A DNA stretch of 64,000 nucleotides. It comes from Rachicladosporium sp. CCFEE 5018. Lineage: Eukaryota; Ascomycota; Dothideomycetes; Cladosporiales; Cladosporiaceae. Position numbers and translations under genes: made by a program. This document shows, piece after piece, positions 12,042-21,683 of the stretch (the stretch's first letter is position 1; each line of letters starts with the position of its first letter). The notes beneath the pieces were generated by a model. The model was not told the DNA's origin and searched no databases. It saw only the letters and a list, made by a program, of their open reading frames with translations. The stretch spans positions 290,551 through 354,550 of the forward strand of contig KZ111172.1 of assembly GCA_002077045.2 (NCBI GenBank), in the 5' to 3' direction.

Positions 12042-12734
12042 CTCGCACGTGTAAAGCTGAGAGGGGTTCCACAGGTGTGCTATACAGCAAGTTGCGCAAA
12101 GGCTGACCAAGATGGAGGATCGCACCCTCGCCTTGCGCATGCTGGTGGCGTGTCTTGCAGTAGCTGGGACACGCTCATGCGGGCAACGAGGGAGTGCACG
12201 TAGGCGCCTCGATTCGCTGAGAAGCGTGAGAACATGATCGTGTGTCGCATAGCCGCGTGAGTACTGCTGGGCGGTTAAAGGTCTTGGACGGTTTAACGTT
12301 CTTCGGGCGCGCAAGATCCGTTTTCCAGGAAACAGGAAGTTGTGATAAGAGCTAAAGCCAAGAGCGCCGTCGAGAAGCGTGACTCGCGCAGCCAATGGGT
12401 GCAACTTGCACTGCACCACTTCGGTCAGATATCGGCCCGCTAGCGAGCTTGACGCAGTGCTTCATGCAAGACGTGCATGAACCTCGCATGAACCTCGCGT
12501 GCGGGTAGCGCGATGATGCAGCCTAATCTTGACCACCTGTGTCCAGGATCATGGCATTGGGCCGGTACTTCATGGACTGAATCCAGGAATGAGGAAGTCC
12601 CATGATGAATGTCCCTATTCACTGTGTTCAGCATAGCGTAGAGAACAACTACAAGCTATGCTCCTGCCGACGCTTCCGTCCAGATATGACTGTGCGCAGC
12701 GCGCCGACTCCCTGGATGCATTCGTTGCTTCCAC
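12042..12734. other. No supported gene
   Basis: Open frames here are short and mutually contradictory. I see no domain, repeat or RNA gene. Confidence 0.4.
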
Positions 12735-14068
12735 ATGTCGTCTCTCGATAGCGCATTCAAACAACATTCCCGCGCGCAACACGCCGTCGTTCCGGACGCA
12801 GCCGCGCGCGAGCTCCCACCAATCAAAGACGTACCCCAGATTCCGCTCGTATTACCTAGAGCAATCGTACGCGGCTCGAGGGGACTAGACATCCGGTCTA
12901 CGCCTTCCTGGCTACCAGCAACGCATGAACGACCGGGAACTAGCCGCCCAGCGGCACGACAGCGGGGAACAGCGCTTACGAATGTTGTTACCCCACGGCT
13001 GTCTATCAGGACTGCGACTTCCGATCGGCCAAAAGTGTCGCAGTGGCTTGAGTACACGCAATTGGGGATCCTCGTTCAAGGCGAGCAGCAGATATGATTT
13101 GCTCATCTCGCGCAAGTAAAAAGCTCTTCATGTTTAAGAGCATGGGTACAGTCATCAGCGAAGAAACAAGGGTGGCTATCACATTGCGACATCGTAACAT
13201 ACACGCTGCTTTTTGCGAGATCGCGAGCAACTTGACGATCCATGTTGGTTTTGAGTACGCGCGGCATACCCTGCAAGAGCTCCTCTACGTTCACCTCCCA
13301 TTACAGGAATCGCACCTTCGTACTATCGCTCACTCTGTATGTAAGTCAGACATCGTTCAATGCGCCGAATACTAATACTGCATGCTTTAGGTATTCCAAG
13401 CCCTTCAACACATATATAAGATAAGATAAGAATTCATACGCCTGATTTGGTACTCTAGTAGCCCATGCAGGAAGCTATCCTATAAACTGTCTAAGAAGGA
13501 AACCACTTGTTATGGTAAAAAACCTCCAGTCCTATCTCTTGCCTCGCTTTTGTAGTTGGCTTGCCTTCTGGAAGCGCACTTCAACACATATATAGCCATG
13601 GGCTCATCCATGGTCAGGTAAGTATTCGTGCCATCCGTGTCTGTAGAGATGATGGGCGGGTGGTACTCGCCGATTGCGACGCTTGCAAAACCTCGGCAGA
13701 TGACACGGATCTCGAAGATCTTGGTCTTGCGCTGTTAGATTGCATGGAGGGAGCCCCTCGCTCCGCCACAGCCGCGCATGTACGGGAACAGCGCACTATG
13801 TACAAGGTCTTTGGACTTAGCGCGCCTGAGCGTTGGAGCGCTAATAAGCAGTTGATCGACTTCATTGACGACTTATTCTCGACTCAGCGAAGTGTACCAG
13901 TGAAGTATGCACGACCAGTAAGTTTCCTACTCATTGTACTGTCGATCTTAAGGCTTAGCTTCCTCACAGCACGAGTACGTGACTTCAGGGTCGGGTAGTC
14001 GAGAGGCGCTAGCGCTACTGACAGAGCTTGCATCAATGGAGTGCTTTACGGTCTGGCGAGCTATATAG
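12735..14068 (+). pseudogene. Protein-kinase-like gene relic
   Basis: The pieces of a divergent fungal kinase-like protein appear in order. They are an N-terminal stretch ending WLEYTQLGILVQGEQ (glycine-loop region, frame ending at 13097); a different frame from about 13091 with LRHRNIHAAF and VGFEYARHTL; an intron at 13337-13390 with a canonical ACTAAT branch; VFQALQHIY; a 176-bp interruption; then HGLIHGQ, RVVLADCDAC and a C-lobe (GLSAPERW, KQLIDFIDDLF); and a final intron 13918-13969 before a stop at 14068. The frame break near 13091 and the interruption at 13403-13594 inactivate it. The catalytic HRD/DFG motifs are not canonical even in the intact pieces (IHGQ and LADCD), so the ancestor may already have been a pseudokinase. 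Confidence 0.65.
13403..13594. repeat. Insertion of about 160 bp flanked by a 16-bp direct repeat
   Basis: The 16-mer CTTCAACACATATATA occurs exactly at 13403-13418 and again at 13579-13594. Dropping one copy and the DNA between them makes the kinase-like reading continuous from VFQALQHIY into SHGLIHG, so the 176 bp are a secondary insertion. The insert shows no open frame and no obvious terminal inverted repeats. It could be a small non-autonomous element with a long target duplication, or a repair-associated insertion. Confidence 0.75.
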
Positions 14069-14285
14069 GCTATGTTATTGCCCTGCATATGCAGGCCATA
14101 GCAGGCGCCACCAACAGTCGAGCTTTAAGCGCTTACAAGTAGCTTTGCCATCCAGTACTGTGCCGCAAGCGCTGTCCGAACGTTTAAGTACGGCTTGCAT
14201 GTGAGCTTCATGCTGTGCTACCGCTTTTGCACTTTGTTTCGCTCTAAGTCACGTCTAGAACATATCCCGTTCTGATCGTTATATC

Positions 14286-15217
14286 TTGCCACAATCATCA
14301 TCAATGGTTCCTGAGCTCCCATTTGCGAGTTTCCCCAACGGTGGCTGGAGTCCCAACGCTAATTCGTCGAACTTCGAGACCTTTGCCACCGAGTATGCCA
14401 GTGTGAATCCTACACATCCACCACTGGCTCGTCGAAGTCAGTACAACAGTTCACAATCGATCAATGTCGCCCAGGAGCAGCCCAATGTGTCTGTTGCAGG
14501 ATCTGGCGGCTCGTACAATACCTCTTATCCATCCACGAATGCGGGTGCCGGGTCATCCTATAACCAATCTCACTCCCAGCTTGCCTTAGGTGCAGGTTCC
14601 AATTACGTTCCAAATTCTCAACCCCACCCAGCTCTTGGCTCTTTGAGTGCATATCCTCGCACTCAATCTATGTCGACCTTAGCAGCTCCAGCAGGGAAGC
14701 CGACTGGACACGAGCACATATTCTGGAGCACCGTCACAGTGCAATTATGTGATATTCGAGAGAGAATCGGGGTCCATGGTCACATGCTACGCCAGCTCGA
14801 GAGGTCAGAGCATCGCTGCACGAGTGCACAAAGACCCGAAGAACGGCACAGTTGACGGACGAGGGAAACAGACAGCCAAATCACCCATATATCATGGGAG
14901 ACGATTACGGTACCTTCAGGGCTACGGTCACGAAACAACTCGAAGTCCTTTCTAGGAACCAAGAGAAGTCAAGCAAGGGACCGAGAGAGACCGAGTCAGA
15001 ATTTAAACACAGACTCGAGAAGCTGGATGCGAAGCTTGATGCCTTGACCGAAGCCATGCGACGGAAGACACACAATTTGATGGACTCGATCACCAAGATG
15101 CAAGGTACCGTAGCGGGCCTTCAAGCTGCCATGGAAGTCCATTGCCGTTGGTCCGAAAAAGTCAAAGACAGGTACGTGCAGGAGGTACGAGAAGCTATGG
15201 GAGTCGCGGTCACATGA
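14286..15217 (+). CDS. Hypothetical N/Q/S-rich protein with C-terminal coiled coil
   Basis: The first frame (14286-14855) encodes a low-complexity Asn/Ser/Gln/Tyr/Ala-rich region with repeated GAGS-Y-type motifs (AGAGSSYNQSH, LGAGSNYVPN), followed by the start of a helix (LCDIRERIGVHGHMLRQLE). The second frame (open through 14852-15217) is a Lys/Glu-rich coiled coil (EFKHRLEKLDAKLDALTEAM). An intron of length 3n+2 is needed to join them. GTCCAT at 14772 to CAG at 14851 fits the frame but is a weak donor, so a small frameshift is the alternative. No family is recognised; the architecture resembles fungal scaffolding or prion-like proteins only in composition. Confidence 0.45.
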
Positions 15218-15261
15218 CAGTGAGACTTTCCGCGTGGTCGCCTTAATGGATGTCCAATAAG

Positions 15262-15393
15262 TTACAGATGCTATTATACGCAGGCGCAGACGTCGATGCT
15301 CAAGGGCCGTATGGCAGCGCGCTGCAGCGCGCATCGTTGAACGGCCATAAGGAAGTGGTCAAGATGCTTAGGGATGCGAGAGCAAGAGACTAG
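15262..15393 (+). pseudogene. Ankyrin-repeat scrap
   Basis: A frame of 43 codons to a TAG at 15391-15393 reads LLYAGADVDAQGPYGSALQ and then ASLNGHKEVVKMLRDARA. This is one good ankyrin unit of the type that ends fungal NACHT-ankyrin and heterokaryon-incompatibility proteins. Nothing upstream continues it, so it is a detached fragment. Confidence 0.7.
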
Positions 15394-16150
15394 CAGTCTA
15401 TCAGTGCCACAGTATCGTTTCGATTGACGTAGTCCGTACATATGTACGATACTTACAATATGACTGCTCCGATACTAATCAGGACTGTGGTCATGCACAC
15501 TGAACACTTCAGCTCCCTACTACCCTGGTGTCATGTAGCTTAGGACCGAGATTATAGTGATTGGGCAGTAACATTGGCCTTTCACCCGCACAGCGGCGAA
15601 AGCAGCAATGGGTGAAACCGAGAAGTCGGAGTGCAGACAAGACTGAAGTACAAATTTGACTCCTCCGTTTCCCTCAGGCCGGTTTGCGCTGCTCTGTCCT
15701 CTACCAGCGTGGACATTGTTTGCATTGTCACAGCGCTGAGACACATATACCTACGGTACCGCACAATCCAAGAGACAAACGTAGTACGTCGCTACAAAAG
15801 GACTCATCTCGATGCTAAGGCTACTATCCTCTCTGTGATCGCGACCAAGCTTACAGACGCACACACCTACTCGCAAATTCCATATAGGACGTGCCCTTCT
15901 ATCGACAAATACCAGCTCACTACTATGCTGCACTGAGACTAGGGTAGGGGGCTTGGACACCTATACTGCTCTGACATCGACGCAATGCCAATTTCTGGGC
16001 CAATCGCCCCCCTCCACACCGCACTGCCCGGCGGTAGCGGGCGGACCGAGGTTTAACGCCAACCCAAATCCCGCACGTCGCACGCGCGTCCGCGGTGCGG
16101 GAGGGAAGGTACTGATCCCCGACTCTGGATGTCCTTACGAGAGGGTTTGA
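15394..16150. other. No supported gene
   Basis: No domain is visible on either strand. The long antisense frame over 15923-16627 is judged a shadow of the OrsD-like piece and its GC-rich flank. Confidence 0.4.
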
Positions 16151-16411
16151 TTGAGAGGCAACCCATCGGTCTCCCTGCCAGCTGGCTCGGATCTCTTCAC
16201 ATATCTCCTTGACTACCGCGTCCTGATCTGTTGCCGCTGCTGGAGCGGAGTTGCTCTGACGCACCTGCGAACGCATCTGTGGAAGCAGCATCGCTGCCAA
16301 TTCCACATGCAGGCGGCGTTGAAAGACTGGATCCAGCATCAGCTCCTGGACACCTCCCCGTCCCAGCCCCTTGATCCCTTTGCCAAAGACATAGAGTATC
16401 CCCCCTTTTGA
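16151..16411 (+). pseudogene. OrsD-like (DUF3505) zinc-finger fragment
   Basis: The 86-residue frame has YLLDYRVLICCRCWSG, then a run of basic and aromatic residues ending HLWKQH. This C-x2-C / H-x5-H arrangement, with a leading L-x2-YRV, is the N-terminal signature of the OrsD-type domain (PF12013) found in many fungal mobile-element-associated and cluster proteins. It stops at a TGA after a short Pro-rich tail, with no continuation, so it is a remnant. The family assignment rests on one motif. Confidence 0.5.
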
Positions 16412-16542
16412 AGCCAAGCCTACAATATATGCACACGCGCAACGCGTCGGATTCCCGGAATTCGCGCAAAATCTGCAGGGTGCAAGTTGGGAACGAATTG
16501 GATCACCGAAGTTGTGCGCGTCTTTGCTCCAGGTGCACGTTT

Positions 16543-16600
16543 GTAACGTATTTGCGTTACACGGCTTCCCTACTGCGTGCACGTCCCTACTGCGTGCACG
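16543..16600. repeat. Hairpin plus 17-bp tandem repeat in front of the pogo transposase
   Basis: GTAACG (16543-16548) and CGTTAC (16555-16560) form a 6-bp inverted repeat. Immediately downstream, TCCCTACTGCGTGCACG occurs twice head to tail at 16567-16583 and 16584-16600. The position about 50 bp before the transposase start suggests a subterminal repeat of the element. I found no matching inverted copy to the right of the gene. Confidence 0.6.
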
Positions 16601-16650
16601 CTTTTTGACGCGTATCAACGATCGCAATGGCCACGCGATAACTCAACACC

Positions 16651-18027
16651 ATGGCACCTATCGATGAAGCCCTCGCGTTTCTACAGTCCTCTGATAGTCT
16701 TAAGATAGGAAAAGTAGCTAGAACCTTTGGAGTAAGGCGAAGCACTCTCAGTCGGCGATTTCATGGCAAAACTGGCCCAAAACCTCAAAGTCTTGAACAA
16801 CGACGACTACTCAGCAACGCACAAGAAGCAAGCCTCGTCAAGCAGATCCAGAGGCTTTGTGAATGGTGTCTACCTCCTACGCCAGCGATGGTACGTACCT
16901 GGGCCTCTTTGATCTGTGGAGCTGAGCCTGGCAAGAACTGGTCTACAGGGTTCAGACGAAGGCACCAGGCTACACTTGACACACGCTACCTCAACACCCT
17001 TGACCTTGAGAGGCATAGGGCCGAATCGAAAGCATCCTTTCAACAATACTTCGATATTCTACAGCAGAAGATCCAAACCTATGACATACAACGCTGCAAT
17101 ACCTACAACATGGACGAAAAGGGCTTCCTCATTGGCCACCTTCAAAAGGTGAAGAGGATCTTCCCAAAAGCCTTTATGAAGCAACAGAAGCTGCTAGGCG
17201 CTGGCCAAGATGGTAGCAGAGAGTGGATAACAGTTCTAGCTACTATCTGTGCAGATGGTACCTCATTGCCGCCAGCGCTAGTTTACAAGGCTATAAGCGG
17301 TGATCTTCAGGACATCTGGCTTCAAGATTACGATCCAAGCGAACACCAGTGCTGGTTTGCAAGCTCTCCAAATGGCTGGACAAGCAATGAACTTGGTCTG
17401 AGCTGGCTAGAGAGCCTGTTTCATACTCAAACAATCGACAAGGCCAGGAGGGACTGGAGGCTACTAATCCTTGACGGCCACGGCTCACATTGCACGATTG
17501 AGTTCCTCGACTGGTGTAGAAGCCACAAGATCCTTGTTGCTATCTTCCCTCCGCACGCAACGCATCGATTACAGCCCTTGGATGTCAGTATGTTTCAACC
17601 TCTGGCTACATTCTACAGCCAGGAGCTAGATCGTCATACTCGCCTTTCGCAAGGCCTTGTAAGGCTCACAAAGCGTGACTTCTTTCACAACTTCTTTGCA
17701 GCCTATCAAAGAGCGTTTACAGAAGCCAGTATCAAGTCAGCATGGCAGAAGACCGGGTTGGAGCCGTTCAATCCAGATGAAGTGCTTCAGATCTTTAAGA
17801 AGGATACCGAGGCGATCCCTGTTCCTACACCATCTGGATCTCAATCAAGCAGCTGCTTAGACTCACCATCAGCTATTAGCAAGATCAGAAGGATTGTAGC
17901 TGAACAGCTAGCCAACAACGGCGCTGAAACCTCCGAGGTTATCAACAAGCTAAGCAGTGCATGCCTCACCTTTGCAACAGAGCTCACACTTGCACGAGAG
18001 CGTGAGGTTCATTGCGATATGTTCTAA
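16651..18027 (+). mobile_element. pogo/Tigger-family DDE transposase (Tc1-mariner superfamily)
   Basis: The single open frame of 458 residues starts at MAPIDEALAF. It has an N-terminal psq-type helix-turn-helix (KIGKVARTFGVRRSTLSRR), a CENP-B/Tc5-like second DNA-binding region (about residues 60-115, with GKNWSTGFRRRH), and a DDE_1 domain. Candidate acidic residues are in YNMDEKGFLIG, LLILDGHGSH and HRLQPLDVSMF, all present in order. No stops or frameshifts interrupt it, so it may be recently active. The C-terminus ends abruptly (AREREVHCDMF) where relatives usually carry a further basic helical tail, so a small 3' truncation is possible. Terminal inverted repeats and a TA duplication were not identified. 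Confidence 0.88.
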
Positions 18028-18295
18028 TGTACCGAGCGTGGAGCGTAAGGATCATTACAACTATACTGTAAGTGCCAGAAAGCTGCGACAAAACCGACTG
18101 CCTTGCTCTCCATTTGTAGGAATACATCACATCACACACCTGAACGGCCTACCTTTCCAAGACAGTACGAGGGACGCGGTATGAATGTGCACTGACATGT
18201 GTTGATTTGCCATATTACTTTACTGTTCTCACTATCTCTCCACCAGACCTTCAGACAGTACGCATTCTCCATCTGTTCGCCCTAACAACGTCCTT

Positions 18296-18846
18296 CTACT
18301 GGATGCTGTTGTTGTAGGTCGGCGGCTGAGGGGCAACCTCGATGATAGAAGGCCCGAAGAGCACAGATGTACCGTCAAACGCACCCTCAACATCCTTGCT
18401 GGAGACGAAGACGTAGGTCTGACCCTCATCGACGGTCGGGATGGGGGCGGAGATGGTGTTACCTTGTAAGCTGTTAGCAGTGCATCTACAACATCCACCC
18501 CATTTTGAGACCTACCATTGATGGTAACCGCCACACTCGTGGCCGACAAGCCGCTGAGAAACGTAAGGTACGAGCCAGCTGCGACGGCCGAGGCAGCCGT
18601 GAATGAGGCAGTGGAACCGCTGGCGACCGCGCGGCATTGCTGCTGGCCCTGGTGACCATTGCCCCATTTGCCCCATCCGTTGCGCTTGATCAGCTCAGAT
18701 ACCTTGCCGGAAGGCTCCTCGAGCGTGCAAGCTGCACCAGTGTAGGTGAGCGCCGGGTAGGGCGTGAAAGGGAGGGAAGCATTGCCCGTTGGGCAGGACA
18801 CGATGAAGGAGGCTGCCAGGGTGTAAACGGAGGTGGGGTCGAGGGC
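18296..18846 (-). pseudogene. Rds1-like stress-response (ferritin-like) gene, C-terminal fragment
   Basis: Two exons read in phase. Exon 18516-18846 has ALDPTSVYTLAASFIVSCP and then GNASLPFTPYPAL. Exon 18296-18462 has DEGQTYVFVSSKDVEG and FGPSIIEVAPQPP, ending NNSIQ. The joining intron is 18463-18515 (GTAGGT to AAG). A further intron acceptor with a TACTAAG branch precedes the first exon (18847-18889). The pieces match the C-terminal half of fungal Rds1-type ferritin-like proteins. The N-terminal ferritin-like domain is absent: upstream DNA beyond 18890 does not read as that family. A breakpoint near 18.9 kb has therefore removed the 5' half. Confidence 0.6.
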
Positions 18847-18889
18847 CTGGCAATGAACTTAGTACGTGGTTTCGCAAGAGGATGCGTAC

Positions 18890-20616
18890 TCATCTCGGGG
18901 TGGCATGTGCAAAAACGACGCAGCCATTTGCCCTCTATCGGTCGCGAGTCGAGTGAACCCTGAGTCGGACTCTTGAAGAGCTGCATCCAGGAATGGCGAA
19001 TCTCTTCAGCCATCTCAGCAGCCAACGCCGGCAATGCGGTAAAGTCGGTGCTTTTCAGCCTTGTTAATCAACGTACGAGAAGCTTCTTCGATCCCTGAGG
19101 AGTTTAATCGGCATCAAGCCGCACCAGACGATTAATAATGACCAGTATCATGCCCGAGCACGTGTAGCTCAACTTTCCTGCAGCATGTCCGGTAGTTGCG
19201 TTACAAGTGCTCAAATGCTGGCAGCAAGTATACACCTGCGCAGGCAAGGTCGTCAAGAAACCAAGCGGTATCCGACCCGTCGACACCAAACCCACATCTG
19301 CAGCAGTGTACCTTGAGCGTCACTCTTCAAGGCACGCGAGGCGACGACCACACAGTCACATGATAAGCCTTTGGCATGCTTCTCGACCATCGGCATCATG
19401 GCGATGGGTACATGAGGAGCCAAGGAGTACCTAACGTGCTCTCGTTCTCCATCCAACTTTTGCTCTTACTCTTGCTCCAGGGCCTGTAGTCCTACTACTT
19501 CCCTCACTCTCCATCTAGAGTTCTTTGAAATGCCATTTACTGCCGTCACTGGTGCACGTTATAGCAACGTGACGACATTTGCGGCCGCTTTACCTCTAGC
19601 GCTTGCAGTTGGCAAAGGCTATCACCAAAGCGGCGATTAGTCAATCTAATCAATACATCCATCTATGACGGTCCGCCGGACACTGCCGGACACACCACGT
19701 GTCGGAGGTACGACGGATTCATTTTCCTCCACTTGCCTCTCTTTGTGCCCCACTGAATCAGACTCTTCTTTGAGTGGACGACCTTACATATGTGATTCCT
19801 TATAATGAGCGTTCCATATCCACTCTCAGATCTTGAGTATTGCCCGGCTTCAACTTGAACATCTGATTCGCGACTTCTTGCAGCTAGCGCCCAGACTCTA
19901 GAACGAGAGGAAGATCCCCCTACCGTCCCCCCTACCAACCCCCTCCTCGTCGTCGGCGGTTTGGACGCTCAACAATAATTGCTTGCGATCGAACCCGCCC
20001 AGATGCTGGTACCATGCGATGAGTCGCAACCATGGCATGGGCTATAACCGATCCGACGAACCATTGATCGTGCGACGGTGGCGCACCTCTTTGATTGCGG
20101 CCTCCTGCGCTTATTCCTTCGCGGGGAGATTCTGTCGGAGACACGAAGTAGACTGCCAGATAAAAGAAGGGAATGATACGAGGCTCAGCTCCGAAAGGAA
20201 CGATGTCGCTATAGTGTCGAGAGCTTCGCGGAAAACACTCAGCACTCAGCCAAAGTATCCTTTTTCAGAGAAAGTGACCTGTTACAAGTCTGGAAAGATC
20301 TGATTGAGCCTAACGAATTGTCTACGCTGCATCTTCAACACTGCTTGCAAAGCTCCTAGAGCATACACGGTCTATTTGACCTACCCGAGGCTGTAGTATG
20401 GTAAACGGCTAATGTCATACATTTCTCTTATCAATATGCGGACTTTCTTAATTGGTTCGTGCAAGGTCTTCGCTTCGGAGTCACTGTTGCCGCCGTGGTC
20501 GCTGACACGAGAGCTCAGACCCATGAAACATCATCACTGACTATAGACGGTTGGCTCTCATATGATCAGCGAAAGATTCTTCCACGTCTGCTTTGCTACA
20601 AGGACAAAGAAGCTCT
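18890..20616. other. No supported gene (about 1.7 kb)
   Basis: Only short, uninformative frames on both strands. I see no domain, no long repeat and no RNA gene. Confidence 0.4.
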
Positions 20617-21110
20617 TTAGGTCCTACGTCGGCGAAAGTTCATGGCAGCTTGACGCCACCTAAGATCTCGACGGGCAACTTGTTGCGGATTCGCCTCTAA
20701 GCTTAGCCAACGCTCAGTCGCAGCATGCACTCTCTGATTGTACAAATCCACCTCGAGACAGTCAGATAAGAGAAGAAGCAGTTCCGCTGGCTTTCTCCGT
20801 TGAGTGCTCGATACGGGTCCTTTCCGATGTAGCGACCGAAGGCCTGGACTGACTCTCGGGTTGTGAAATCCAGCGACACAAGAAACCCACCTTCGAGCGT
20901 GAGCACGGCGTGGATGCATCCGGCTAGAAGATAGACGGCCCGCCCGCCTGTTGTTTCGCAGACCACACCGCCTTCCATCTGGTGCCCGATACGCAATAGT
21001 ATGGCGTTCTGGCTAAGTTCTGCCTTCATGAGCTCGATGTTGTGATTCGTTGGAGGGATCATGAACCAGAGCTTGCGACACGTGTCGATTGTTGTAGACA
21101 AGCCGTCCAT
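20617..21110 (-). pseudogene. JmjC/cupin-like protein fragment
   Basis: The frame at 21110-20770 reads STTIDTCRKLWFMIPPT, then VCETTGGRAVYLLAGCIHAV and LEGGFLVSLDFTTRES. This is the pattern of fungal JmjC-like cupin proteins (a KLWF strand and a conserved His in GCIHAV). After about 20800 the sense shifts to another frame (LLLSDCLEVDLYNQRV, ATERWLSLEANPQQ), which looks like the helical tail of the same family. At least one frameshift and a missing 5' part make this a relic. The iron-binding HxD motif is not visible. Confidence 0.5.
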
Positions 21111-21683
21111 GCCATAGTCTCTAAGAAATCAACGTCATAGTCCGACTACGCAGTGGCGATTGGCACAAACGGGGTACCGATATGTAAATGATTATTGTTC
21201 GTTGTTCTATATGTGGAGTCAAGACCTTGTGAAGCTCTGTTGGTACCTGAAACCCCTGTTTGCGAGCGAAGGCAGGCGACTCCAAGCCAACTGCATAGAT
21301 GGGGTTCGCAGACTTGGGTAGAGCTAAGTTAGCTGGTGAAGGACACTAATTAGGTCCGCGCGTCCCGACGTTCGTGTACGTGGACCGTTTCATACCTTCT
21401 TCCATCCGAGCGCAACATTCCAAGGCACCTTTCGCACTCTTGTCTGTTCCCTCTTTCAATTTCTACGAGCAAGCCGTTCGGCTCTTCAGCTACTCGATTT
21501 GCGGACGCCGTTGATGGCAGTGAGTCATGGACGTACGCGTCTTCCAAACGTCCAAATCCATACCCTGCTTCTTGGTTCGCTTCTCGAGCTCAGCGATTTG
21601 GCACGCCGCCCCCTCGCAGGATAGACGATTGCGGGGCGCTGGCGCCTCGCTGGGGCAATAAAAGAGATTGGCCCCATACCTTC
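21111..21683. other. No supported gene
   Basis: This lies just downstream (minus sense) of the Ty3 fragment, where a 3' LTR would be expected. I found no TG...CA-bounded repeat matching the LTR at 30794-31250. Confidence 0.4.

Noticed and set aside
13337..13600. The kinase-splitting insert as a newly gained spliced intron
   Set aside because: No GT and AG pair 176 bases apart lies at the repeat edges that would restore the frame, so simple splicing does not explain it.
15923..16627. A 234-codon minus-strand frame
   Set aside because: It is antisense to the OrsD-like zinc-finger piece, whose motif is much better supported.
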